Source: Epiperipatus broadwayi
Lineage: Eukaryota; Onychophora; Udeonychophora; Euonychophora; Peripatidae
NCBI GenBank assembly: GCA_028023455.1
Contig: JAQFVV010000050.1
Span: 3,102,626-3,166,625, forward strand
Length of the DNA: 64,000 nucleotides
Direction: 5' to 3'
The notes under the pieces were generated by a model. The model worked only from the letters and a program-made list of their open reading frames with translations. It was not told the DNA's origin and did no database searches. Shown here piece after piece: positions 23,290 through 33,726 of the stretch. The translations under genes were made by a program, and so were the position numbers. Numbering within the stretch: the stretch's first letter is position 1; each line of letters opens with the position of its first letter.

Positions 23290-23348
23290 ATCCAAGGCTC
23301 CTCACTGATGAAGGCCACAAGCCAGAAACTAGTCTGGGGATATTGGAT
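23290..23348 (+). ncRNA. Type I hammerhead ribozyme (right arm), complete
   Basis: ATCC (23290-23293) pairs with GGAT (23345-23348); internal loop AAGGCT/ATATT; CCTCA (23300-23304) pairs with TGGGG (23335-23339). The core is CTGATGA (23305-23311) and GAAA (23325-23328). Stem II is GGC/GCC with loop CACAA. Minimal stem III CTAG is followed by TC, predicted cut after 23334. The internal loop of stem I facing a loop on stem II is what natural type I hammerheads use for tertiary contact. The two-pair stem III suggests it acts as a dimer through palindromic ACTAGT. Confidence 0.82.
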
Positions 23349-23460
23349 GAGTAGGCACTAGATAGGGATTTTATGCACAAGCCTTCTGGCATCCATTGAT
23401 TGCTCTTGTTAGCACAAGATGGCACTACTATATGGAGAGTTTTGCTGCATATGAAATATT

Positions 23461-24240
23461 CTGGAAGGAATTCTTCACATATGCACTATTAAATAGAAAC
23501 CATTCTCTTGTCAATAAATGTTTTAAAAACATGGGTGGTCCACCTATGCTTGAGTTTGTTTTTCAAATAAATCGACATTTATTGACTGTGCCAAGAGTTT
23601 AATCTCATTGTGAGTCTGATTTTTAAATCTTCATATAACTTGTGCAAGTTCAGATTATATATAATCACAGCAAAGAGAACGTTTATCATTGTTAACGAGC
23701 TCAAATACTGAACTTGTGCAAATAATTTGCTAAATTCCAAATCAGGTTCACAATAAGATCAAATGCTAAATTCAGGGATAGTCAATATGTTAATTTATTT
23801 AAAGAATAAACTCTAGGCATAGACAGCCCACAGATGCTTATAAAAGACTTATTGATAGAAGGTGCACCTATTTAATAGTGCATATGTAGAGAATAATTTT
23901 CTTTTGTCATATATATTATATGCTACCTATCTAAAAAAAGAAAAAAATGGTATCAATAATATTAGAAAATCATATCCTATCATTTTACAAATCCATTTTC
24001 TATCTTTTTAGAAAGTCGTTTCTGTCTTTACTATATTATTTAAAACATTGTATTTCTCATATACAAATAGCAATAAAAATATTAGCAAAAATACAATAGC
24101 TATTAAATAAATAGACCTTAAGTGAAAATTACTAACAAAATCATAAATAAATGCACACACATATAATTATTAGTATATTATTGGACAGTATATATATATA
24201 TATAATAGCTCTAGTACTTTAATATACATTAATATCTTAT
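23461..24240. other. AT-rich stretch, nothing recognised
   Basis: No gene or element is supported. CAAGTTCAG words at 23646 and 23710 (inverted) hint at another old hairpin. Confidence 0.4.
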
Positions 24241-24244
24241 GTTA

Positions 24245-24549
24245 AACACATAATATATACCATTTACCACTTTGTTAAACACTATCAATACTCTTTATTT
24301 ATATCAAAACTAACAGTTTTGACTGTCCTGCAGTCATCATCAGAGCTACAATATTCAAATTTATAATTATTTAATTGATATACATATACACATACTCATA
24401 TACATAATTAAATACACAAAATAAACAAAAAAATAAATATACATTTTAACCTGACCATTATATATAATTTCCATTTATAATGGTCAAGTTAAAATGTTTG
24501 TTTATTTTGTATATTTAATTATGTATATGCATATGTGTATAAGTGTATC

Positions 24550-24606
<57 letters not shown>

Positions 24607-24745
24607 GAATATATCAATTATATATATATATATTTGAATATTGTAGCTCTGATGAAGACAGCAGGACAGTCAAAACTGTTAGTTTTGATATAAATAAAGA
24701 GTATTGATAAAGTATTTAAGAAATTGGTAAATGGTATATGTTAAA
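24245..24745. mobile_element. Inverted pair, family H3, with hammerhead-core motifs
   Basis: Outer arms: ATATACCATTTACCA and TGGTAAATGGTATAT; ATCAATACTCTTTATTTATA and its inverse; AACAGTTTTGACTGTCCTGC and its inverse. CTGATGA with stem II GAC.../GTC and AAAAC occurs on the plus strand near 24650 and inverted near 24345. The centre is a second hairpin (GACCATTATA...TATAATGGTC) plus a TA array at 24556-24602. Confidence 0.7.
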
Positions 24746-24784
24746 GTAGAAATCAATACATAGGAAAAGGAAGAAGAAGAAAAT

Positions 24785-25115
24785 TATATTACTTCCATAA
24801 AACACATAACAGCATATAATAAATATTTTAAAATACTCCCTAAGCTAGCATAAGTCAAAATTTAATAAGATTAAATCGTTTTTATTGTTGTGCTCCATTT
24901 ACTAATAATATACAAACTTGACTAAAACAATTTAGTTTGATGGAATAAATATTTAAATCAGTTATGTATTGCATGTAGATATGTTTCAATCTTTTATATT
25001 AACAAATAGAGCACAATAATAAATGAATGCTTTATTCTTGTTAAATTTTGACTTATGCTAGGTTAGAAATTATTGTAAAATATTTACTATGTTGTTTTAT
25101 GAGTTTTAATCTCAA
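24785..25115. mobile_element. Inverted repeat P9
   Basis: CTAGCATAAGTCAAAATTTA (about 24845) pairs with AAATTTTGACTTATGCTAG (about 25045). TTTTATTGTTGTGCTC and GAGCACAATAATAAA also pair. A related one-armed copy starts near 27785 (TGCTAGGTTAGAATTT). Confidence 0.65.
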
Positions 25116-25156
25116 ATGTTATCTATAAATATATTAAAGCACTGGAATATATATAT

Positions 25157-25360
25157 ATTAAAATTAAATTGAGAGACTGCAAACCTCTCACACTTATTAC
25201 TATCAAACAGCCAATCAGATGTTATTAATAGCGATCAAATCATAAATACAAGTCAGAGAATTTGACATGATTTGATCGCTATTAATAACATCTGATTGGC
25301 TGTTTGATAGTAATAAGCGTGAGAGGTTTGCAGTCTCTCAATTTAATTTCAAATACTTTT
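25157..25360. repeat. Near-perfect 80-bp inverted repeat
   Basis: TTAAATTGAGAGACTGCAAA through GATCAAATCAT returns inverted after a spacer of about 24 bp, with only about one mismatch in 80. Such identity suggests a recent event or ongoing conversion between arms. It is not matched elsewhere in the window. Confidence 0.85.
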
Positions 25361-25779
25361 TGCACTTTATAAAATAAATATTATTTATATATATATATAT
25401 ATTCAAATCAATATATATATATTAAAATATAGTAAAATTCACATAAATTATAGTTATTTTATTAGAAGTACTTTCAACTATACATCTTGTAGTCTTTATC
25501 AGCTATTTAACATTGAATAAACAAAATGAGACTTCCTTTCACAATACCCATAGTTCAATTTAGTTTAGTTCTGTCACAAGTTTAACTTATATATATATAT
25601 ATATTATTATTATTATTATTCAATGTCTGTATTTTTAAAGCAATATCCATAATTATATAACTGAGTATTTGTAAATACAGTAACTAAATAATTAAACATT
25701 TTTATCCACTTAGGAGTGCTTTTGATTATCCCAGTAATCTTTGTCAACTAAAGCTTTGAAAGGCTAACTTTCCCCCCAA

Positions 25780-26125
25780 TTCCATGATCTTAACATTTGC
25801 TGCTTTCCTGTTAATGAAGTCATGTTTATATTTGTATATTAGCATAGATTCCTTTATTTTTCTTTTATTGTTATTTTTTTCAATTTACAATATTTTTACA
25901 TTATTAAAATTGAAGTCAAAACCATAAATATATGATTTATTATTATTATGGTCATAAAAACAGATGCTGAAATATTATCTACTATGCAATATTGTTTCCA
26001 TTTCTGAACTCGTTTTAGTAATAGGAAGTGCTCTTTAGTTCTTTTTTTCCAATGTACATCTAGATTCACCTATATATCCACTGCCACACCCACATATCCA
26101 TTTATAAATGAACCAATTTTTATTT
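25780..26125 (-). pseudogene. PLE GIY-YIG endonuclease C-terminal remnant
   Basis: The minus strand from about 26115 gives FIYKWICGCGSGYIGESRC, matching the GIY-YIG endonuclease start of Penelope-like elements (compare CIYEIPCECGREYIGET at 50.3 kb). After stops come FDFNFNNVKIL, KRKIKESMLIYKYKHDFINR and AANVKIMELGG, fitting the region just before the end of PLE proteins. It contains several in-frame stops and has no RT part, so it is a 5'-truncated dead copy. Confidence 0.6.
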
Positions 26126-26319
26126 ATAAATGAGGTTTTATCTTTGGAGTTATTTATTAATTTGTTTAATAATGTAAAAATATTGCAAATTGAAAAAAAA
26201 TAATAATAAAAGAAAAATAAAGGAAGCTATGCTAAATACAAATATAAACATGACTTAAGTAACAGGCAAGCAGAAAATGTTAAGATCACAGAATTGTGGG
26301 AAAATTAGCTTTTCAAAGC

Positions 26320-26366
26320 TTTAGTTAACAAAGATTACTAGGATAATCGAAAGTGCTCCTAAGTGG
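26320..26366 (+). ncRNA. Degenerate hammerhead in PLE family-B tail
   Basis: CTTTAG before the core pairs with CTAAG after the cut; core TTAACAA (expected CUGANGA), stem II GATTA/TAATC, GAAA, short GTGC and TC. Counterparts: about 25718-25765 (minus), 28820-28863 (minus), 29085-29132 (plus) and 17696-17738 (plus, TTGACAA and GAAAGCGCTC). Substitutions look like CpG decay of a CTGACGA core (inference). Confidence 0.5.
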
Positions 26367-26459
26367 ATAAACATTTTTAATTATTTAGTTATTGTATTTA
26401 CAAACATTCAATTATATATATATAAACATATATATATATAAACATTACAAGCATAAAGC

Positions 26460-26463
<4 letters not shown>

Positions 26464-26501
<38 letters not shown>
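26464..26501. repeat. TA array
   Basis: About 19 TA units beside the PLE inverted pair. Confidence 0.9.
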
Positions 26502-26502
<1 letters not shown>

Positions 26503-26646
26503 CATTGACAATATTTAAACTGGGAAAACTCTCAGTTTTGTTAACTATTATAAGTGAATCAACTGAAACATATTTAAGTGAAATAGTCTATTGATTTAAA
26601 TCTTCTTCACTCTTTCTAACCAAAGTGTTTTAGTCAACCTTCTATA

Positions 26647-27738
26647 CACCTGGGTCTCATTTTACGCGATAGATAGGTTCCTCAGAAAACATGTGCAAAT
26701 GAAATCATGCAAAAATAGACATAACTTACATTGAAAAAGAGGGGATGCAGTCTGTGATTTTCCAAAATTCACATAAAAGCAAAGCACCAATGTAAAATTA
26801 CTTTAAAATTCGTGCAAAAAAAAAAAATAAGGAAATAAAATATGACTAATAAAAAATTTCAAATTTGAAAAAAATTGATGCAAGACAAACTTCTTTTAAC
26901 TATAATATTTAATTTTATTCAAAATAATATATTTTTATGCATAATTTACAGTACAGTAATTTACATTTTTATACACGTTTTAATTATTATCGCTATTTGT
27001 GAAAAACACTTTCCTTTGCAAACTGAGGAAATACAACTAGCGCCAACTTCACACTCATGTTGTGTCAATGTTTTTCTGGTGACAATGTAATTAGTAATTA
27101 ATCTTTGAAACGATGATTTTATTATTTGTTTATGAAACTAACAACTAAAAATTAAATTCTTATTTTTGTCTTTAATTTTTTAATTTTCAATTCCGCTTAA
27201 AAATCAAATTTCACATCACATTAATTTCAAGTCACCAAGTAATTTTTAAATTGTTTATTACAATTAAAAATCAGATTTTAATTTTTAATTGTCAAATTTA
27301 ATTGTGCCCACTGCTATTACTCACCTTTTAAAAATAAATTTGTGGACACTAAATAATTAATACTGTAATTGATTATGTTCTTTTTTAAAAAGCAAAAAGA
27401 GAATGTGATTTAAAATGCAAAATTAACACGCACAATGTTTGAACAAATTTACATTATAATATTGTAAAATTTAAAGTGTGTATACATAAAATGTGGAAAT
27501 CATGATTTTAATTTCATTATTGCATAAAATCTTACTATTATAAAGCACTGAAAATATTGAAATTACTAAGGTAAAAGTCGAATTCCAATAATGTGCTATT
27601 ACTTTCAATATAACATACGTGCGCGAAATTTATTATTTAAAGTAATAGCTCATTATTTTAGTTCAACTTCTGGTGAAACTTGAATCGCATAACTTCAAAA
27701 TCGTGTTAAATAAGTCTGCATAAAAAGAGACTCAGGTG
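26647..27738. mobile_element. Pogo/Tc1-mariner-like MITE, 1.09 kb
   Basis: Terminal inverted repeats CACCTGGGTCTCATTTTACG (left) and CACCTGAGTCTCTTTTTATG (inverse of right end) with TA on both outer sides (26645-26646, 27739-27740), the TSD of Tc1/mariner/pogo elements. The GGGTCTC...TTACGCG...GGTTCC pattern resembles Tigger/pogo ends. The interior has no transposase; the open frame at 26875-27090 shows no DDE motif. A non-autonomous derivative is the best call. Confidence 0.65.
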
Positions 27739-28215
27739 TATTAATAAATAAAATATAAGAATAATTGGCTGATTTGTTCCTCTTAAATATTAATGCTAGG
27801 TTAGAATTTTTTTTAAATATTTAATGTATGGTGTTATGAGTTTTAATTTTCAATGTTATATATATATATATTGCCTAATGCTATAGTAGTAAAAATAGAA
27901 ATTCATATAACATTACAATACTAACCAAAAACAAAAATTTTACTAAAAATTTTTGACAACTATGGTTTTAACTATTAACAAATATATTATTTCAAGTGAA
28001 ATTCAACTAAACATACAATATATATACAAACAAAATAGCCTTCCCATCATTCATTTCAATAAACACCTTCCTTTAACATCAAAGGTTGTCTTTATGAGAT
28101 TAGTTTTTGTTTTACTGTTTTTTTCAATTCACCTTTTCATAAAAGATAACCTCTGCATTGTTAAACAATATTTTATAACGTGTATTCAATTCAGGAATAT
28201 ATAACATTGAATTTT

Positions 28216-28275
28216 GATATCTATTTTTAACTCTACTCTCCGAAATTTGATATCTATTTTTAACTTTACTCTCAA
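28216..28275. repeat. 31-bp tandem duplication
   Basis: TTTGATATCTATTTTTAACT followed by C/TTACTCTC occurs twice in tandem. Confidence 0.75.
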
Positions 28276-28639
28276 GAACTTTAAATTTTTTATTAATATT
28301 TAATTTACTATGACATATAAATTTTATGATAACTACAAGGTAACTTATAAACTGCCCCAGGGATATATTTCTGGTAAATTCACTGTTTTGAACTATTTAG
28401 TAACGAATTTAAATTCAGGCCTTTCTTCCAGGCCACTTCTATACAACCCAATAAAAAACTATTCTTATAAATAAATTTACAGATTGATGACTTATATAGC
28501 AAAGAAATAAACTCTTTATTCTCACTAACAATTAATCTTTACTATTAGAAGATTTATAAATATTGAAAAGGTCTATTTGTTAAATAAAACCATGATTGTG
28601 GAAGAATTTTAATAAAATTTTGTTTTTTGATTAGTATTG

Positions 28640-28750
28640 TACTGATATATGTATATATATATATATTATTTCTTCAAATCAATATAAGTAATCTGTATGA
28701 TATATGTATATATATATATATTATTTCTTCAAATCAATATAAGTAATCTT
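28640..28750. repeat. About 52-bp tandem duplication
   Basis: TGATATATGTATATATATAT then ATTATTTCTTCAAATCAATA and TAAGTAATCT occur twice head to tail. Confidence 0.85.
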
Positions 28751-28754
28751 ATAA

Positions 28755-29185
28755 TTGAATATTTATAAATACAGTAATTAGATATATATAAAGTATAACT
28801 TTAAAAATTTTATTTACTTAGTAGCACTTTCAACTATCCTCACAGTCTTTGTAAACTAACACTTGAAAGGCTAACCTTCCCACAATTCTGTGATCTTAAT
28901 GTTTGCTGCCTGTCTGTTAATTAAGACTTCTTTGTATTTATATATTAACATAGCTTCCTAATGTATAGCTCTCTAATTAGGAAGCTATGCTAATATACAA
29001 ATACAAACAAGACTTATTTAACAGACAGGCAGAAAATGTTAACATCATGGAATTGTGGGAAGGTTAGCCTTTCAAAGTATTAGATGGCAATGACTACGAG
29101 GATAGTTGAAAGTGCTCCTAAGTCGATAAAATTTTTAAAGTTATACTTTACAGATATCTAATTACTGTATATATAAATATTCAAA
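28755..29185. mobile_element. Inverted pair of PLE family-B tails
   Basis: Arms meet at about 28975 (AGCTTCCTAATGT...AATTAGGAAGCT). Each runs outward through GCTATGCTAATATACAAATA, AACAGACAGGCAGAAAATGT, GGAATTGTGGGAAGGTTAGC and AGTGCTCCTAAG to an AATACAGTAATTAGATAT-like end. The inner part equals the final coding region of the copy at 25.8 kb, without the GIY-YIG motif. Confidence 0.75.
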
Positions 29186-29721
29186 TTAACAATAATTTGT
29201 GTGTATTATGAACCAATTGTTACAGTTTCAACACCACTAGCTATATAATGACAAAATGGATGTTGGTTTTTCTAATACATTGATATAGGTGACTAGCTAC
29301 TTATTCATTTAAAAGCTTGGGTATGTTTTAATTAACCAACTTTATTATATATATAGATTTAACATAATAAACAAAATATAGGGTTATTTTCACATAATTA
29401 ACAAAAGATATGTTTACCAGTGTCATTGCCATGAAACCAATTACTCTTGGCAGTCATAAATCTAAACTCCTTAGCTCTAGTCAAAAATAACAATTCAACT
29501 CTGCAAGAAATAAATTACTATTTACCGGATATCAAAAGAAGTTGATTCTTTTAATATCTCATAATAATATATATTCCTGACTCTAAATCCATGGAATAAT
29601 AATGAAAGAAGAACCTCTTTTTTATTCTAATTGAGTTCAAAACAAAAATAAAGCTACTCTTGGAAAGCCAAATAAAATAGCTTAGTCACATGCACACACA
29701 CATATGTATATAATGTTTGTG

Positions 29722-30080
29722 TTTTCCTGAAGATTTGATCTTGTTGTATTTATATATTGGTCTATTTGCATCATTTAATATAAGTATTAAATGTCTTTAG
29801 AAAAATTTGACTTTATTTAAATATTCCAAATACATTCAACTGTTAGTAATAGGACACAGGTTAGTACATGGACAATGTTTTAAGATAACAGGCCAGTTTA
29901 ACACCTGAAGAAGAGGGGAGAATAATTCCTTCTCCAAATGTTATGCATATACTATCCTTTATGCTATTACTGACACTTGAATGTATTTGGAATATTTAAG
30001 TAGATTAAAATTTTTCTGAAGACATTCAAAACTTATATTAGATGGTGGAAATGGTCCAATTTATAAATAAAAATGTAATG
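29722..30080. mobile_element. Inverted pair of PLE family-A tails
   Basis: The left arm (minus) starts GTGTTTTCCTGAAGATTTG; the right (plus) ends AAATGGTCCAATTTATAAAT. CACCTGAAGAAGAGGGGAG remains in the right arm. The centre (about 29885) is more truncated than at 7.7 kb. Confidence 0.7.
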
Positions 30081-30089
30081 TTTGTGTTC

Positions 30090-31530
30090 ATTTATATATA
30101 TTTCTCTCTTTTTTTTTATTGTGTGGACTTTCCTATAAATGACTATTTTTCCAGTCTCATTTTAGGAGCTTATACAAAGTTTAATATTATAAATTCTTTA
30201 CATGTGAATGTATCTTAACATTTTTCTTCCAAAGAAGCAATTTTTACATGCCTAAGTTTGTAAAATCGAAATTGGCTGCTATATATCACCATACCCATTT
30301 TGTATTTATTAGCTTTTTCTCTCGAAATCCTGACTTTTTCTTCAACAATTTTGTTTCAATAGGTTTGAAGTGGCTAGCTTCTATCCAACCCACATGATAA
30401 TTTATCAGTTTTAGTAATGCCCCTAATAAAAACATTATTATTGTTTTAAGTATGGATATTATTTTAGTCTGGAATGTTAATTATATCTAGTGATGAGTTT
30501 TCTGCTAAATTGCAAGACCATTTTTTTTTATCCTATCCTAAATTCATTTACTCTAAGCTTGAGTGATTAATCATTATCTAATATCATAGTGTATATCATC
30601 CCCCAACTAATTTTTTGACTTTGTCTCCATCACTAAAGTTTTGCCTATTCATATAGAAAGTAGGTTGAAATAAAGAGTGGTTCTGCTCTTTTCTTCCAAA
30701 GTCATAAGCTTGTGTTTAAGACCTGTAGAGGTCTCTATTTTTGCATTTTAGGTACATACTCTTGAGGTTCACAGCCTTAATAAAAATATTACTTACGTAA
30801 TGTATATGCACTTAGTAAATTTATAAAGACATAGATGTAAAACTAGAATTATAATAGTCATGGGTCAATTCAATTTTTATATCATTAAAGTTACTAGTCT
30901 GAAATTCAAAAGACCTTAAGGGTTTGAACTCAAACTAAATTTCTTACATAGTTACCTACATTTGACACCAGGTCAGTTTTTTTATATTTCACAGATTTCA
31001 ATCTTATGCCTGACTATAAGGACTATAAGTCTTTTTTATTTTTCAGATAGAAAGATCAATAATAAGAATTATGTCGTGGATTTTCAAGTGCAGTTACTTT
31101 TATTCGATTCTAGAATTGTTTATTGTAAGCTTAAATAATCAATGAGCTAAAAGAAGCCTACATTCAGCATAAAACTGAGAACTCTAAAAATATATATTTT
31201 ACCTGATTTTTATAACTATGCAAATGAGTTAACTTAAGTTCATAACCTTAGACTTGTTTTAATTTCAGAATATTAATGTAAATAGTATAAAAAGCAAATG
31301 GTGAATGGTAACTTCAAGATGCATAAGTGTATTAGTTCTAACTTTGAATTCTAGTTTTCAATGGCAAAAGTAAAATCCAAAACCAGCCTGGAGATTAGAA
31401 TATCACAGCACCATTACATGCATACTCATTGATTATTCAAGCTTATAGTGGATGTTTTACAGTAGGATGAAAATAATTATTATAGGAAATATTTGAATCA
31501 GTATATTAGAAAGTCAAATCATATCAGCTG
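30090..31530. other. AT-rich stretch with one dispersed inverted word
   Basis: No gene is seen. About 30690-30780 (AAGCTTGTGTTTAAGACC, GTAGAGGTCT) is the inverse of about 60655-60730, so it belongs to another dispersed repeat. Confidence 0.45.
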
Positions 31531-31534
31531 TATA

Positions 31535-32015
31535 TGTATGTTGGACTATTTTCACTATATGATATTAAATATTGAATGTCTTTAGAAAAGTTTAACATTA
31601 TTTAAATTTTCCAATTACATTCAAATGTTAGTAACAGCACACAGATTAGTATATGCACCATGCTTTGAGTGGTATTATGAGGTTAGTATATACCATTTCA
31701 AGTGGTATTATTCACTTTTCTTTTTCATGTGTTGTTGGCCTGACCAGTGACAGCAGTCTTACTATAAAATTTAATATTTAAGAAACTAAAGGTCCAGGTT
31801 TAATTCCTATGCTAGTGCTATTACTTGTGAGGCCAGTAAACACCTAAAAAAGAGAGGAAAATATGTCATCCAACCTTGTGTATATTCTAATCTATGTGAT
31901 AGTACTAACCATTTAATATAATTGGAAAATTTAAATAAAGTTAACATTTTCTAAAGACATTCAATACTTAATATTAGATCATGAAAATAATCCAACATAA
32001 ATACACACAAACCTT
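31535..32015. mobile_element. Inverted pair of PLE family-A tails
   Basis: TTGGACTATTTTCACTATAT at the left and GAAAATAATCCAACATAAAT at the right; arms meet around 31775. The tRNA-like centre keeps AAGAAACTAAAGGTCCAGG and ATTCCTATGCTAGTGC. Confidence 0.7.
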
Positions 32016-32430
32016 CAGGCAAACATATCAGTGTTGGAATTGATGATAAATTTACAGCCAAATCATTCAAGTGTACATTTATATTTTCATTCAGTCAGAA
32101 TGCCAAATAAAATAATTTTAAGAAATATTTAATAACAAACAAGTGATAACATTAACAAGCATGAAGAAAAACACCAGATAGATGAAATGAATTTTCAAAG
32201 GATCCAATATAAATACAATTAAATGACATTGCCACAAATCTTCAGGCCAACATATCAGTGTTGGAATTTCTGATAAATTTACAGCCAAATCATTCAAGCT
32301 TATACTTATATTTTCATTCAATCAGAATGCCAAATAAAATAATTTTGAGAAATATTTAATAACAAACAAATGGTGACATTGACAAGCATGGGGAAAAACA
32401 CCAAATAGATGAAATGAATTTTCAAAGGAA
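32010..32430. repeat. Direct tandem duplication of about 210 bp
   Basis: ACATATCAGTGTTGGAAT through TGAATTTTCAAAGGA occurs at about 32022-32203 and 32249-32430, with about 90% identity by eye. Both copies are preceded by the last about 40 bp of the PLE-A tail (CCAACATAAATA / CCAATATAAATACAATT), so the duplication happened after, or with, the element's insertion. Confidence 0.8.
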
Positions 32431-32434
32431 TAAT

Positions 32435-33600
32435 TACTTGTTTATTTTAAAGCTTTTAAAAGATAACACTAAATCAAAAATGGGCATAATAAAAGGAAGC
32501 TGCTATTATATGTATCACTTCAAATGTGACAAACCTTAATTAGGCATATAAGATAAGACTGACTTTAAAAAATAGTCACACCAAATAGATAATGTTCAGG
32601 AGTAAATGTAATGATTCTTAAAAATATAAATGCTAACTTACATTATGGCTTAATTTTCAAACCACTTAAAAATTTAGCTATTAGTGGGTTATTCTTAAAC
32701 ACCAAACAATTATACTTAAAATATAAATTTATTTAACATCTCAACTTATGAAGTACATTTTAGTTTAAATTATTAAAAGTATTTAAAACCATCATTGATT
32801 GACATGTCAAAAATGGGCGTTTCACAGCTTCCGGCTTAATGTAATAGAAGTTTCGTAAGCTGTATTTTTAAAAGGGAAAAATATTTTTAAAAAAATTAAA
32901 TGATTACATAAATATATCTTATTTTTAAAAATTTTAATGAAAATATTTTGGAAGAATAACAAATAATTGAATACCCTACAAAATTATGCATTTTTTCCTT
33001 CACTCTCTCAAACAATATTCCAAACTGTGCTTAGTAATTATTGACAAAATCAACCAATCAGCAACCTTCAATTGTTTTCATCCTATACTCTTAGACATTT
33101 CTTAATTATTTATTAAATACATAAAAAATATGAAGATGGAAGTAAGTGACAGAGCAGCTTAGTTTGAGTTTTAAATGATAGTGAATTAAGGCTGAAAAAA
33201 ATAAAAAAACATTTTAAATTATAACATTAAAAAAATCATATGAAATTATAATAAGGATTAAGGTATTTGGTTAAAAAGGGCACATGATTAAAGAGAAAGT
33301 AAGAAGATGTAATGTATTCATAAATATTATTAAACTAACTCTACCATGTATTATAAAATCTAAGTGAATTGTGGTTTAAAATGTATGTTTAATTTTATCA
33401 TGTATGTTTCTTTCAGTTTGATTAATGTTTATAGCAAAATTAAATTATTTTTTATCATCAACAATATTTAAAATATTTTTAAAAGTATTAAAAATAACAA
33501 ATGTTTTCAAAATTTTGTGATATTAGTATGAACGTTGTGCCAAATGTTATTTTACTGTTTCAAGATGAGATTTTTTTTAATCATAAAAAGACATTGCAAT
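32435..33600. other. AT-rich stretch, nothing recognised
   Basis: No coding, RNA or repeat feature is supported. Confidence 0.45.
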
Positions 33601-33631
33601 TATAAAAATCAAATATATATATTTTCATATA

Positions 33632-33713
33632 TCAAATGCATTGACTGGGAAGTGAACCCAGGCCAGTGGCTTGGAAGACAGCTATGCTAACCACTAGGCC
33701 ACCAATGCTTGAC
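33632..33713 (-). mobile_element. tRNA-like SINE with 13-bp TSD
   Basis: Minus-strand unit GTCAAGCATTGGTGGCC...CAGTCAATGCATTTGA. A perfect duplication AAATCAAATATAT lies at 33606-33618 and 33714-33726, with a TATATTTTCATATA-type tail between the unit and the left copy. Confidence 0.85.
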
Positions 33714-33726
33714 AAATCAAATATAT

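Larger units (their letters stand above)
23066..23447. mobile_element. Inverted pair, family H1, with 13-bp TSD and two hammerheads
   Basis: Near-perfect palindrome centred about 23280. The arms share GCAAAACTCTCCATATAGTA, CAATGGATGCCAGAAGGCTT and ATCCCTATCTAGTGCCTACT with their inverses. A perfect 13-bp direct repeat CATATGAAATATT flanks it (23053-23065; 23448-23460). The left arm extends some 45 bp beyond the right, toward the family's 3' terminus. Each arm carries a hammerhead facing outward. Identical peptides on both strands simply reflect the palindrome. Confidence 0.88.
25600..26425. mobile_element. Inverted pair of PLE family-B 3' ends with GIY-YIG remnant
   Basis: The left copy is on the minus strand (25625-26160), the right on the plus strand (about 26165-26425), both with 3' ends outward. 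The left includes a coding remnant of the PLE C-terminal endonuclease; the right begins at the NNVKIL-like motif. The tails share TTTGTTGACTAAAGC-like and GAAAGTGCTCCTAAG-like blocks with a degenerate hammerhead. This pairing ties the family-B palindromes at 17.5 and 28.9 kb to a Penelope-like element. Confidence 0.7.

Noticed and set aside
23097-23425. Two ORFs on opposite strands with nearly identical peptides
   Set aside because: The identity is the necessary result of a DNA palindrome; no coding evidence.
26875-27090. 71-residue frame inside the MITE as a transposase
   Set aside because: No DDE/D motif, far too short, AT-rich hydrophobic composition expected by chance.
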